A stretch of 64,000 nucleotides of DNA from CBDCNH01 sp965219015 (GCA_965219015.1 CBDCNH010000011.1:248001-312000), one strand, 5' to 3'; shown: positions 33,736 to 42,706, numbered from the stretch's first letter. Made by a program: numbers and translations. Notes: generated by a model not told the origin, from the sequence alone.

Positions 33736-34677
33736 GATCAGCCTCCGTGCGGGCGCCGCTTCGGACAACCAGCCCGGACCGGCGCGATGAGTGTGAACCG
33801 TTAACACATGTATATCTACGACGGCGACCCCCGATGGTTTCAACCACCGGTTCGGTCTGAAAATCTTTGCTGCCGCAAGCCTCCGCCTGACCGAGGCAGG
33901 CGCCGGCCCCGGATGTCGAGGCAGACATTCTTGCGGTCGGGGACGCGGTTTGCGCGCCTGATCCGCAGCGATGGGACGGTTTCCGAGCGGGCGACGAAGC
34001 CTCGGCTGCGCCCGAGCCAGGTCGCGGCGGGAACAGGCTTCGGCGGCGGATGCCGGGTCGGCTGCGCGTCCTGTCCAAGCCGGCCGACGCGCGGGCGAGC
34101 GCGATGTCCCGGCTCAAGCGTTCGGCCATATGGGAGGCGAACGATGATGGGGCGCCGTGACGTTCGCTCGCGATTTGGCCCCGGTGCGAACCGGTCTCGG
34201 GTCCGCGGACGTCGTTCCGTCACCGGCCTCACGACAGCGTGCAATCGAGCGACGCGGTCCGGGTCGCGGCGCCGATGCGGCGGGCCGGTCCCGTCGCCAT
34301 CCTTTGGCCGATGGGCGATCGGCGTAGGGCATGGGCCGGTGCGGCCTCAAGGCGGAGTGAACGAAGCCACGCGATGATCGGGCGTGCGGGAGGAGCCGAA
34401 GGTCCGAGGCTGGCCCTGCCGCAAACCATGCTGCCTTGACGGACATGACCGCGCGGCTTTCGTCCGTGACGACCCTGGCCGGGCAATCCGGGATCGTCCT
34501 CGGGCGTGTCGCGCGACGGACCTGCGCCCCGCAAGCCGGGGGGGCGAGACCGGCAGTCCTACCAAGGCGCCGGGGGCGGCAGTCCGGGTGCCGTCCGGAG
34601 CGGGCGCCCGCTTCGCCGTTCCGGCAGCCGCGCTCCGTCCCTGCGATGGCAAGGCATGGCGCCGAAGCGACGCGCGC
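33736..34677. other. 942-bp stretch with no supported gene
   Basis: Between the OmpA-like start and the fliG stop there are only ORFs whose translations are Arg/Pro/Gly-rich and lack any family pattern. Reading the region, no strand shows the strong G/C third-position bias of neighbouring genes. It contains a perfect 10-bp palindrome GTCCGCGGAC at 34201-34210 but no tRNA, terminator or repeat that could be assigned. It must include the promoter of the OmpA-Sel1 unit. A decayed gene is possible. Confidence 0.55.
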
Positions 34678-35727
34678 CTATTCGTCGGCCACGATCAGCC
34701 GGATCTCCCCCGCGGCGACGCGGTCACGGATGGCGGCCACGACATCGTTCATCGCGGCCTCGGCATCCTTGTCGCGGATCTTGCCCAAGGCGGCCATCTC
34801 CTCGCGGAGCGTGCCGGCCATGCGCTGCGACATGTTGGCGAGGATGAACTCGGCGGCCTCGGGCTCGGTGGCGGTGGCGGCGGCGAGCGCCGTGACGAGG
34901 ACCGCCTGCGGCACGCCGCGGATCACCTTCGGCACGTCGCGCGCCTCGAGCCGCGCGGGGATGTTGGCGAAGGTGAAGATCGCCTTCCGGACCCGCGTCG
35001 CGAAGGCGGCGTCGGTCGCGTCGAGCCCCGCCAGCACGTCGTCGCGCGTCGTCGCGAGGGCCACGTTGAGGATCGCGCCGACCCGGTCCACGGGGTCGCC
35101 CTCGAAGGCGCGCGGCGGCTCGGCCTCGAACTGCGACGCGATCGCCGCGCCGATGCGGCGCACCATCTCGGGCGCGACACGGCCGGTCTGCGACACCGCG
35201 TAGGCGACGCGGCGCGCGCGCTCGCCGGGAAGCTGGCCCAGGAGCTCCGCCGCGCGCGCGACGGGCAGCTTCGACAGCATCACGGCGCCCACCTCGATGC
35301 TCTCCGCCTCGAGCACCGCGATCAGCTTCTCGGGTGGCTGCCCCAGCACCCGGTCCCACGGATCGGCGTTGACCGCGAGGCCCGCCAGCCGGCGCATCCG
35401 AAGCGCGGTGTCGGTGCTGATGTGCCCGTCGAGCATCGCCAGCGCGCCCTCGAGCCCGCCCGGGAACGACAGCCCGACGCTTTCAAGCTCGCCCACGAAC
35501 TCCTCGATCACGTGCCTGAGCGTGGTCCGGTCGATGAGACGCATCACGCTGATCTCTTCGGTCAGCTCGGCCTGCAGATGATCGGGCAGCCCCGAGAGCC
35601 GCACCGGAGCGCCCTCGGCGAAGAGAAGCCGCACGATCACCGCGGCCTTCTGGCGCCCGTTGAGCGGTTTCGGCGCTTTCGGCGGCAGGGCGCGCGGCGT
35701 CTGGCGCGTGGTGGCAAGATCGTCCAA
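34678..35727 (-). CDS. fliG: Flagellar motor switch protein FliG
   Basis: 349 residues. All three FliG regions can be followed: N-terminal (LNGRQKAAVIVRLLFAEGAP), the middle ARM-like domain (LGQPPEKLIAVLEAESIEVGAVMLSKLP, a form of the usual EHPQ-type segment) and the C-terminal torque domain (IFTFANIPARLEARDVPKVI, FILANMSQRMAGTLREEM). FliG forms the rotor ring between the MS ring and FliM and contacts MotA. It is alone here with no other flagellar gene within the window. A near-consensus CtrA site lies 45-59 bp upstream of its start. Confidence 0.92.
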   Translation of the reverse strand: MDDLATTRQTPRALPPKAPKPLNGRQKAAVIVRLLFAEGAPVRLSGLPDHLQAELTEEISVMRLIDRTTLRHVIEEFVGELESVGLSFPGGLEGALAMLDGHISTDTALRMRRLAGLAVNADPWDRVLGQPPEKLIAVLEAESIEVGAVMLSKLPVARAAELLGQLPGERARRVAYAVSQTGRVAPEMVRRIGAAIASQFEAEPPRAFEGDPVDRVGAILNVALATTRDDVLAGLDATDAAFATRVRKAIFTFANIPARLEARDVPKVIRGVPQAVLVTALAAATATEPEAAEFILANMSQRMAGTLREEMAALGKIRDKDAEAAMNDVVAAIRDRVAAGEIRLIVADE

Positions 35728-35771
35728 GGCGTCCCCCCGTACTTGACGAGGGCACTCTAGGCCGCGCGGGC

Positions 35772-35786
35772 TTAAGGCGCGGTTAC
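35772..35786. promoter_or_regulatory. Near-consensus CtrA box upstream of fliG
   Basis: TTAAGGCGCGGTTAC matches TTAA-N7-TTAA at seven of eight fixed positions (the last is C). It lies 45-59 bp before the fliG ATG, the same spacing as the box before cckA. CtrA control of flagellar genes is well established in alphaproteobacteria; binding here is inferred. Confidence 0.45.
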
Positions 35787-35793
35787 GCGGTTC

Positions 35794-36333
35794 CTAGAAC
35801 GAATAGGTCACGCCCGTCGCGATGGCGCGGCGGAGCGACACCTCGGGCCACCCGCCGGCGCCGCCGCGCGCCACGATCTCTGAGAGCTCGGCCTTCGCCA
35901 TCTCGATCTCGCCCTGCTCGACGTAGCCCTGGCCGCGGTACGATCGCGCGAGGAGATTGTCGGGGTTCCGCGCCAGCGCCTTCGCGTAGAACGCCATGCC
36001 CTCCTCGATCCGCCCCGCGCGGCGGTTGGCGAAGCCGCGGTACGTCAGAACGCGGTCGTCGGACTGGTCCGACATCGCGTCGAGCGCTGCGAGCGCATGG
36101 CCGTACTGCCCGGCATAGGCGAACTCGCGCGCGGCACCGTAGAGCGTGTCGTCGTCGAGGCGGCCCTGCACGGGCTCGACGCAGGACGACGACGTCTCGT
36201 CCCAGACCTTACCGTCCTTGCAGGTGGTCGTCGTGGCGGTGGGCTTCGGCGCCTCGCTCGAGCCGGAGCCCGCGGCGAAGGCGGCTGTGCCTGCGAAGGT
36301 GGCGGCGACGAGGGTCAGGTGGAACGGGCGCAT
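35794..36333 (-). CDS. Exported TPR-repeat protein with N-terminal Cys motif
   Basis: 179 residues. The signal peptide is MRPFHLTLVAATFAGTAAFA. The mature N-terminus has a Ser/Thr/Pro linker and a small paired-Cys segment (CKDGKVWDETSSSCVEP). At about 75-145 are TPR helices (AREFAYAGQYGHALAALDAM, VLTYRGFANRRAGRIEEGMA, KALARNPDNLLARSYRGQGY). TPR proteins mediate protein contacts; the partner is unknown. A related Cys motif occurs in the next small gene upstream (36386-36562), 52 bp away on the same strand, suggesting a linked function. Confidence 0.8.
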   Translation of the reverse strand: MRPFHLTLVAATFAGTAAFAAGSGSSEAPKPTATTTTCKDGKVWDETSSSCVEPVQGRLDDDTLYGAAREFAYAGQYGHALAALDAMSDQSDDRVLTYRGFANRRAGRIEEGMAFYAKALARNPDNLLARSYRGQGYVEQGEIEMAKAELSEIVARGGAGGWPEVSLRRAIATGVTYSF

Positions 36334-36385
36334 GGCAACTCCTGGCGATGAAGGGTCCGGCGCACCTTTCGCGCGCCGGAGGAGG

Positions 36386-36562
36386 TCAGCTGCTGGCGGG
36401 CGTCACGCAGGTCTGCGTGGCGGCGTCGAACGTCTGCCCGGTGAGGCAGCGCGAGGTCGACTGGGTCTTGTGCTCGTAGCTGCATCCCTGCGCGAAGGCG
36501 GCGGGGGCGCTCACGAAACTGGCGGCGAGGGCACTGGCAACGGCGATGGCACGGATGGTCAT
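36386..36562 (-). CDS. Small exported Cys-containing protein (58 aa)
   Basis: 58 residues. About 24 N-terminal residues form a signal peptide (MTIRAIAVASALAASF to AAFAQ). The mature part is only ~33 residues with three Cys, including CLTGQTFDAATQTCV, which resembles CKDGKVWDETSSSCV in the TPR gene next door. GGGAGA sits about six bases before the ATG at 36562, supporting the start. No family is recognised. The remaining Cys (QGCSYEH) may pair or be free. Confidence 0.75.
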   Translation of the reverse strand: MTIRAIAVASALAASFVSAPAAFAQGCSYEHKTQSTSRCLTGQTFDAATQTCVTPASS

Positions 36563-36620
36563 GGCGGTTCTCCCTGTTAGGAGCTCCAGAGAATAGCGCG
36601 AATCAGGCGATGGCAAGCGA

Positions 36621-37928
36621 TCATTCGACGCCGAACACACGCGCGAAGATCGCATCGACGTGGCGAAGATGGTGCGCGATGTCGAAGAGCGCGTCGAGCT
36701 CCGCGGGCTTGAGCGCCGCCGCGACCTCCGCGTCCGCATCGAGCACGTCGCGAAAGTCGCGGCCCTCGTCCCAGACCGTCATCGCGGCGCGCTGCACGGT
36801 GGCGTAGGCCGCATCCCGCGCCACCCCGGCCTGCGTCAGCGCAAGGAGCACGCGCTGCGAATGGACGAGCCCCCGCGAGGCCGCGAGATTGCGCGCCATC
36901 GCCTCGGGGTAGACCACCAGCCGCTCGACGACGCCCGCGAGGCGGTGGAGCGCGAAGTCGAGCGTGATCGTGGCGTCGGGGCCGATCATCCGCTCGACCG
37001 ACGAATGGCTGATGTCGCGCTCGTGCCAGAGCGCCACGTTCTCGAGCGCGGGGACCACCATGCCGCGGACGAGCCGCGCGAGCCCGGTGAGGTTCTCCGA
37101 GAGCACCGGGTTGCGCTTGTGCGGCATCGCCGAGGAGCCCTTCTGGCCCGGCGCGAAGTATTCCTCGACCTCGCGGACCTCGGTGCGCGCGAGGTGGCGG
37201 ATCTCCGTCGCGATGCGCTCGACCGAGCTTGCGACGACACCCAGCGTCGCGAAGAGCATCGCGTGCCGGTCGCGGGGGATCACCTGCGTGCTCACGGGCT
37301 CCGGCACCAGCCCCAGCGCCCGGCAGACATGCGCCTCGACGGCCGGATCGACGTTGGCGAAGGTGCCGACCGCGCCCGAGATCGCCCCCGTCGCGATCTC
37401 AGCCCGCGCCGCGACGAGGCGCGCCCGCGCGCGGTCCATCTCGGCGTAGGCGGACGCGAGCTTCAGACCGAAGGTCGTGGGCTCGGCGTGGATGCCGTGG
37501 CTGCGCCCGATCGTGGGCGTCAGCCGGTGCTCGAAGGCGCGGTCCTTCAGCGCCGCGCGCACCCGGTCCGTGCCCGAGATCAGCAGGTCCACGGCGCGCG
37601 TGAGTTGCACCGCGAAGGCGGTGTCGAGCACGTCCGAGCTCGTCATCCCCTGATGCACGAAGCGCGCGGCGTCGGGCCCGACGATCTCGCCGAGATGCGT
37701 CAGGAACGCGATGACGTCGTGCCTGGTGACGGCCTCGATGGCGTCGATGCGGGCCACGTCGAACGCCGCGTCCTGCGCGCGCCAGACCGCGGCAGCGTTC
37801 TCGGCGGGAATGGTCCCGAGCGCCGCCATCGCGTCGCCGGCGTGGGCCTCGATCTCGAACCAGATACGGAACCGCGCCGCCGCCGACCAGACCTCGACCA
37901 TCTCCGGCCGCGAATAGCGTTCGATCAT
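36621..37928 (-). CDS. purB: Adenylosuccinate lyase
   Basis: 435 residues of the fumarase/aspartase superfamily. The signature loop is GSSAMPHKRNP, the catalytic His region is QGMTSSDVLDTA, and GRSHGIHAEPTTFG carries the second active-site His. The N-terminus MIERYSRPEMVEVWS is typical of the short bacterial PurB. It cleaves succinylaminoimidazole carboxamide ribotide and adenylosuccinate in purine synthesis. GAGGGG lies about eight bases before the ATG. It stands as a single gene, divergent from the DUF6314 gene. Confidence 0.97.
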   Translation of the reverse strand: MIERYSRPEMVEVWSAAARFRIWFEIEAHAGDAMAALGTIPAENAAAVWRAQDAAFDVARIDAIEAVTRHDVIAFLTHLGEIVGPDAARFVHQGMTSSDVLDTAFAVQLTRAVDLLISGTDRVRAALKDRAFEHRLTPTIGRSHGIHAEPTTFGLKLASAYAEMDRARARLVAARAEIATGAISGAVGTFANVDPAVEAHVCRALGLVPEPVSTQVIPRDRHAMLFATLGVVASSVERIATEIRHLARTEVREVEEYFAPGQKGSSAMPHKRNPVLSENLTGLARLVRGMVVPALENVALWHERDISHSSVERMIGPDATITLDFALHRLAGVVERLVVYPEAMARNLAASRGLVHSQRVLLALTQAGVARDAAYATVQRAAMTVWDEGRDFRDVLDADAEVAAALKPAELDALFDIAHHLRHVDAIFARVFGVE

Positions 37929-37980
37929 CTTTCACCCCTCGCGCGGGAGGCTTAGTCTGCGGCACCGGGAAGGGCAACCG

Positions 37981-38382
37981 ATGCGGCCGACGCTCGACGA
38001 CCTCGCAGGGCTCTGGCGCGCCGAGCGCCGGATCGAGGACCGCCTCGGGCCGGGCGGCGCGTTCGCGGGCACCTATGCCTTCGCGCCGGACGGCGCAGGG
38101 CTCTCTTGCACCGAAGCAGGCATGCTGGCGCTCGACGGGCGCCCGGCGCTGCAGGCGACGCGCGTGACGCTCTGGCGCCGGGCGGCCGGCGGGATCGCGG
38201 TGAGCTTCGCCGACGGGCGGCCGTTCCACCGGGTCGGACCCGACGCCGCGCATGTCTGCCCGCCGGACCTTTATCGCGCCGCCTACGATTTCAGCCGCTG
38301 GCCCGAGTGGTCCGTGACCTGGCGCGCGACCGGGCCGGCCAAGGACTGGACCGCCGTGACCCGCCTCACGCGGCTTGCGTGA
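37981..38382 (+). CDS. DUF6314 family protein
   Basis: 133 residues of a small beta-rich family of unknown function. Family-like features are the N-terminal GLWRAERRIEDR, a central CTEAGML and the end segment DGRPFHRVGPDAAHVCPPDLY with conserved His, Cys and Asp, then YDFSRWPEWSVTWRATGPAKDW. The even barrel-like strand pattern suggests a lipocalin- or FABP-like fold that binds a ligand, but no ligand is known. It lies 46 bp before bioY on the same strand, so co-transcription is possible. Confidence 0.75.
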   Translation: MRPTLDDLAGLWRAERRIEDRLGPGGAFAGTYAFAPDGAGLSCTEAGMLALDGRPALQATRVTLWRRAAGGIAVSFADGRPFHRVGPDAAHVCPPDLYRAAYDFSRWPEWSVTWRATGPAKDWTAVTRLTRLA

Positions 38383-38428
38383 CCGCGGACCATGCGGCAG
38401 AACGAAGGCAAAGCGAGGGAGCGGCAGG

Positions 38429-39100
38429 ATGGGACACAGGATTTATCGGCGGGCGCTCGCCGAGGTGCTGATCGCGCGCTGGACGGCTGAGGCGGCCGAG
38501 CCCGGCCCCGTGGCGCGGCGGTTCGGCGTCACCGGCGCGGGCACGCTCGGCGCGCTTTGCGTGACCTTCGGCATCGGGCTCCTCGCGGTCGCCGCCAAGA
38601 CCCAGATCCCGCTCTGGCCCTCGCCGGTGCCGGTGACGATGGGCTCCTTCGCGGTCTTCACGCTCGCCGCCGCCTACGGGCCGCGCCTCGGGCTGGCGAC
38701 GATCCTCGGCTACATGGCACTCGGGGTCGCCGGCGCCGACATCTTCGCAGGCTCCTCCGCGACGCGCCACGGCCTTGCCTATATGACCGGCGGCACCGGC
38801 GGCTACCTCGCGGGCTACGTCCTCGCGACCGCGTTCCTCGGCCTCGCGTCCCGCCGCGGCTGGGACCGTTCGGTGCCAGGGCTCGCCATCGCCATGCTGG
38901 CCGCGACCGCGATGGTGTACGCGCCGGGCCTTGCGTGGCTGCATCACCTCGTGCTGACCGGCCTCTACGATCCCGCCGACTTCGCCTCGCCGGCCGCGCA
39001 GACGCTCGCCTGGGGCATCACGCCGTTCCTCGTCGGCGACGCGCTGAAGCTCGCGCTCGCGGCATTGGCTCTGCCCACGGCGCGGCGGCTGATGCGCTGA
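38429..39100 (+). CDS. bioY: Biotin transporter BioY (ECF S component)
   Basis: 223 residues with about six membrane helices. The BioY pattern is clear: AAKTQIPLWPSPVPVTMGSFAVF (helix 1-2 loop) and GGTGGYLAGYVLATAFLG, the Gly-rich signature, and a C-terminal WGITPFLVGDALKLALAAL. BioY binds biotin in the membrane and works alone or with BioMN. No bioM/bioN lies nearby, so it may act alone or share an energising module. The ATG at 38429 has AGGGAG upstream; an upstream in-frame start at 38375 is not supported. The 3' end is 8 bp from convergent moaA. Confidence 0.93.
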   Translation: MGHRIYRRALAEVLIARWTAEAAEPGPVARRFGVTGAGTLGALCVTFGIGLLAVAAKTQIPLWPSPVPVTMGSFAVFTLAAAYGPRLGLATILGYMALGVAGADIFAGSSATRHGLAYMTGGTGGYLAGYVLATAFLGLASRRGWDRSVPGLAIAMLAATAMVYAPGLAWLHHLVLTGLYDPADFASPAAQTLAWGITPFLVGDALKLALAALALPTARRLMR

Positions 39101-39108
39101 CCGCTGGC

Positions 39109-40110
39109 CTAGCCCCCGGTGTGGCTCATGTGCCGCGGCATCGCGCCCGCGGCGGTGCCACGCGTGTAGTCGAAGTCATGGCCCTTGGGCTTGCGCGCGA
39201 TCGCGGCACGGATCGCGTTGGTCACGACGCGGTCGTCGTGGCTGGCGCGCAACGGCGCGCGCAGGTCGGCACGGTCCTCCTGGCCGAGGCAGAGGTAGAG
39301 CTCGCCCGTGCACGTAAGCCGCACGCGGTTGCAGCTTTCGCAGAAATTATGCGTGAGCGGCGTGATGAAACCGATCCTCTGGCCGGTCTCGGCGAGCCGC
39401 ACGTAGCGCGCGGGGCCCCCCGTGCGATCGGCGACGTCGAGGAGCGTGTAGCGCTCGGCCAGCCGCGCGCGGAGGTCGCGCAGCGGCCAGTACTGCCCCA
39501 GCCGGTCCTCGTTGCCGAGATCGCCCATCGGCATCACTTCGATGAAGGTGAGGTCATGGCCCTCGGCCGCGCACCATTCGGCGAGCGTGAAGAGCTCGTC
39601 CTCGTTGAAGTCCTTCAGCGCCACCGTGTTGATCTTCACCCGCAGCCCCGCCGCCTGCGCGGCCTCGATGCCGGCCCGGACCTGCGCGAGCCGGCCCCAG
39701 CGCGTGATGGCGGCGAACTTCGCGTCGTCGAGCGTGTCGAGCGAGACGTTGACGCGCCGCACCCCGGCATCGCGGAGCGCGCCTGCAGACTTGGCGAGCT
39801 GCGAGCCGTTCGTCGTCAGCGTCAGCTCCTTCAGCGCGCCGGTCGCCAGATGCCGCGACATCGCCTCGAAGAAGCCGAGGATGCCGCGCCGCACCAGCGG
39901 CTCCCCGCCGGTGATCCGCAGCTTCTGCACGCCGAGGCCGACGAAGGCCGAGGCCAGCCGGTCCAGTTCCTCGAGCGTCAAGAGGTCCGCCTTCGGCAAG
40001 AACGTCATGTTCTCCGACATGCAGTAGACGCAGCGGAAATCGCAGCGGTCCGTCACCGAGACCCTGAGGTAGGTGATCGGGCGCGCAAAGGGATCGACGA
40101 GTGGGGTCAT
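39109..40110 (-). CDS. moaA: GTP 3',8-cyclase MoaA
   Basis: 333 residues of radical-SAM type. The N-terminal 4Fe-4S motif CxxxCxxC is in CDFRCVYCM, followed by the GGEPL motif (RITGGEPLVRRG). The second cluster is bound by Cys in CESCNRVRLTCTGELYLCLG, and the family Gly-Gly C-terminus (HTGG) is intact. It makes the first molybdenum-cofactor intermediate from GTP. No other moa or mog genes are adjacent. Confidence 0.97.
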   Translation of the reverse strand: MTPLVDPFARPITYLRVSVTDRCDFRCVYCMSENMTFLPKADLLTLEELDRLASAFVGLGVQKLRITGGEPLVRRGILGFFEAMSRHLATGALKELTLTTNGSQLAKSAGALRDAGVRRVNVSLDTLDDAKFAAITRWGRLAQVRAGIEAAQAAGLRVKINTVALKDFNEDELFTLAEWCAAEGHDLTFIEVMPMGDLGNEDRLGQYWPLRDLRARLAERYTLLDVADRTGGPARYVRLAETGQRIGFITPLTHNFCESCNRVRLTCTGELYLCLGQEDRADLRAPLRASHDDRVVTNAIRAAIARKPKGHDFDYTRGTAAGAMPRHMSHTGG

Positions 40111-40219
40111 GGCCGCAAGCTAGGCCCCGTGGCCCGTCTCGGCAAGGGCCGCCCGGCCACAGAGCGCCGCGCCGCCCCGCTATGGAGACCTGCCGGAACG
40201 CGGCGTCGCCCGGCGGCTC

Positions 40220-40834
40220 TCACCGGGGACGGTCGAGCTGCCAGTCGAGGTTGGCACGGACGGCCGGCCATTCGGCGGCGGTGATCGAATAGACCGCCGT
40301 ATCCCGAAGCGCGCCATTCGGCGTGACCATGTGGGACCGCAGGATCCCGTCGAGCCTGGCGCCCAGCCTCTCGATGGCGCGGCGGCTCTGCAGGTTCATC
40401 GAATGGGTCCGGAGTTCGACCGCGATGCAGCCGAGCGTCTCGAAGGCATGGCCGAGCAGGAGCCGCTTGGCGGAGGTATTGAGCGGCGTGCGCTGCACCG
40501 CCGGGCGCAGCCAGGTCGAGCCGATCTCGACGCGGCGGTTCTTTGCGTCGACGTTCATGTAGGTCGTCATGCCCGCGACCATCCCGTCGGGCGTCAGCAC
40601 GGTGAACGGCAGCATCGCCCCCGCGGCCTGCAGCCCGAGGCGTCGGTCGATCTCCGCCGCTATGGCATCGGGCGCTGGTACGCTAGTATACCAGATTGCA
40701 TGGATCGCCCCCTCGGCGGCGGCTTCCGCCAGCCCGCCGGCATGCTCCTCTGCCAGCGGCACCAGCCGGACAAACGGCGACTTGAGCGTCAGGGGTTCGA
40801 GCCAGGGCGTCCGGGTCACTCCCGGCACCGACAT
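40220..40834 (-). CDS. GNAT-family N-acetyltransferase
   Basis: About 204 residues. The start is a cytosine-rich ATG region (MSVPGVTRTPWLEPL) without a clear ribosome binding site, so it could be shorter. The GNAT fold is seen in LKSPFVRLVPLAEEHAGGL, the strand VEIGSTWLRPAVQRTPLN, LLLGHAFETLGCIAVELRTHS and NLQSRRAIERLGARLDGI (acetyl-CoA-contact and C-terminal helix of RimJ-like members). The NxxSRRAIERLGA end is typical of RimJ/RimL-like enzymes acting on proteins or small amines; the substrate is unknown. It is a single gene. Confidence 0.85.
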   Translation of the reverse strand: MSVPGVTRTPWLEPLTLKSPFVRLVPLAEEHAGGLAEAAAEGAIHAIWYTSVPAPDAIAAEIDRRLGLQAAGAMLPFTVLTPDGMVAGMTTYMNVDAKNRRVEIGSTWLRPAVQRTPLNTSAKRLLLGHAFETLGCIAVELRTHSMNLQSRRAIERLGARLDGILRSHMVTPNGALRDTAVYSITAAEWPAVRANLDWQLDRPR

Positions 40835-41185
40835 GCATGGGGCAGAGTCACGATCGCGGCCCTTTTTGCAAAAGTCCGGCGGTCGATCGGGATCGGTCCG
40901 ACCTGCCCACCGTGGGCCATGAAACCGGGAACCACCGTCTATCGCAAGTGCCACCGGGGAGCGCGAGGCCTGAAGATGCAGCGGAGTGCGAGAGCTTCGA
41001 TGAAGTCCCGGGTCTGCGGACCGTCAGCCGGCGAGGGTCGTGGCTCGGTCCGCGCGCCGAATGACGGCGCGATGACATCCCGCTGGCGGCTCTGGTGAGA
41101 CCCGGCCCCGTCTCGAGCCGCCCTGCGTCCGCCGCGCCGTGCTCGGCCGACCTGCAGCGCCTCGCGGTGCGCCCCGCGAGGCGCG
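40835..41185. other. 351-bp interval with no supported gene
   Basis: Between the GNAT start and the metallopeptidase stop no ORF matches a family. Short ORFs here give Arg/Gly-rich translations without structure. It should carry the GNAT promoter. No terminator-like hairpin with a T-run was seen. Confidence 0.5.
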
Positions 41186-42034
41186 TCAGAGGTCCGTGGC
41201 GCGAAACGTGTCGCAAGCGTCGACGCGGCCCGAGGCGTAGCCGCGGTTGAACCAGGTGCTGCGCTGGAGCGACGTGCCGTGGGTGAAGCTGTCGGGCATC
41301 GGCGGTCGTCCGGCGCCTTCGGCGAGCGCGTCGTCGCCGATCTGGCGGGCGGCGTTCATCGCCTCGTCGACGTCGCCGGGGTCGAGGATCCGGAACCGGG
41401 CGTCGGCGCGCTTGGCCCAGAGGCCGGCGTAGCAGTCGGCCTGCAGCTCGACCCGGACCGAGAGCGCGTTGGCATCCTCGGCGGGCAGCCCGCGCCGCTG
41501 GTCGTTGAAGGCGCCGAGGATGCCGAGTTCGTCCTGCACGTGATGCCCGACCTCGTGCGCCACGACATAGGCCGAGGCGAAGTCGCCGCCTGCGCCGAGA
41601 CGGTCGGCGAGCGTGGTGAAGAACGCGGTGTCGAGGTAGACCTTGCCGTCGACGGGGCAGTAGAACGGCCCCGAGGCCGCGTCCGCCCCGCCGCAGCCCG
41701 AGGTCGTGGCGCCCTTGAAGAGCACCATGACGGGGGGGTGGTAGGTGCGGCCGAGCTCGGTCTGGAAAACGTCGCGCCAGACGTCCTCGGTGTCGGCGAG
41801 CACGACGGAGGCGAACTGCGCCTGCCGGTCGTCCTCGGCGGTCACGGGCTCGGGCGCGTAGCTGCCGCCCCCGCCGCCGGTCAGGAGCGGGGTCACGTCG
41901 ACGCCGAAGACGTAGCCGAGGAACAGCACCGCGATCAGCCCGACGCCGCCGAGCCGCAGCCCGCCGCCGCCCATGCGCCCCGCTGACCGCCTGTCCTCGA
42001 TGTTGCCGCTGCCCCGCCTGCCCTGCCACCGCAT
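41186..42034 (-). CDS. Neutral zinc metallopeptidase (YpfJ-like)
   Basis: 282 residues. One N-terminal membrane helix (LRLGGVGLIAVLFLGYVFG) is preceded by a charged segment (MRWQGRRGSGNIEDRR, the family start). The periplasmic domain has a zinc site HEVGHH (AYVVAHEVGHHVQDELG), a Cys pair in TSGCGGADAASGPFYC and VELQADCYAGLWA, which supplies the third ligand. It belongs to the neutral zinc peptidase family; the substrate is unknown. AAGGAG lies six bases before ATG 42034. It is divergent from the YqaA-like gene. Confidence 0.92.
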   Translation of the reverse strand: MRWQGRRGSGNIEDRRSAGRMGGGGLRLGGVGLIAVLFLGYVFGVDVTPLLTGGGGGSYAPEPVTAEDDRQAQFASVVLADTEDVWRDVFQTELGRTYHPPVMVLFKGATTSGCGGADAASGPFYCPVDGKVYLDTAFFTTLADRLGAGGDFASAYVVAHEVGHHVQDELGILGAFNDQRRGLPAEDANALSVRVELQADCYAGLWAKRADARFRILDPGDVDEAMNAARQIGDDALAEGAGRPPMPDSFTHGTSLQRSTWFNRGYASGRVDACDTFRATDL

Positions 42035-42127
42035 ACGCGTCTCCTTTGCGGCAACCTTACCCCGCCGCGGCGATGCCGCCAGCGCAAATCCTTGACCCGG
42101 CCCCGGTCGCGTGGTCAGACGCGCGCC

Positions 42128-42706
42128 ATGCTCCGCCGCCTCTACGACCGCATGATCGCCCTCGCCGAGACGCCATACGCGCTCTGGGTGCTGGCGGCCG
42201 TGGCCTTCGCCGAGAGCTCGGTGTTCCCGCTGCCGCCGGACCTGCTCATCGTGCCGATGGTGATCGCGCGGCCGGAGCGCGCCTGGCGCATCGCGGGCGT
42301 GGCGCTCGCGGCTTCGGTCCTGGGCGGGCTCCTCGGCTACTGGATCGGGGCGGCGCTCTTCGAGAGCGTCGGCCGGCCGGTGCTCGCGTTCTACGGCATG
42401 ACCGACACGTTCGACACCTTCGCCGCGCGCTACAACGCGTTCGGCCCCTGGGCGGTGCTGATCGGCGGGGTGACGCCGTTCCCCTACAAGGTCATCACCA
42501 TCCTGTCGGGTGCCACGCACCTGTCGCTGCCGGTGTTCGTGGTGGCCTCGGTGATCGCGCGGGCGCTCCGGTTCTTCGTCATCGCGGCTCTCCTGTGGCG
42601 CTTCGGCGCGCCGATCCGCGACTTCATCGAGCGCCGGCTCGGGCTTCTGCTCACCGCCGGCACGGTGCTGCTGATCGGCGGCTTCGCGGCGGTGAAGCTC
42701 CTGTGA
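42128..42706 (+). CDS. YqaA/DedA-like VTT-domain membrane protein
   Basis: 192 residues with five or so membrane helices. The VTT/DedA marks are SSVFPLPPDLLIVPM (the conserved Phe-Pro-Pro-Asp reentrant part), GYWIGAALFESVG, and GGVTPFPYKVITILSG, the second conserved half. Members such as YqaA act in membrane lipid or proton homeostasis; this one is a short family version. The ATG at 42128 is chosen over the TTG at 42092. Its stop overlaps the GTG of dsbB. Confidence 0.88.
   Translation: MLRRLYDRMIALAETPYALWVLAAVAFAESSVFPLPPDLLIVPMVIARPERAWRIAGVALAASVLGGLLGYWIGAALFESVGRPVLAFYGMTDTFDTFAARYNAFGPWAVLIGGVTPFPYKVITILSGATHLSLPVFVVASVIARALRFFVIAALLWRFGAPIRDFIERRLGLLLTAGTVLLIGGFAAVKLL

Noticed and set aside
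33808..34377. A 189-codon ORF between the OmpA-like gene and fliG
   Set aside because: Arg/Gly-rich composition, no ribosome binding site and no family pattern on either strand.
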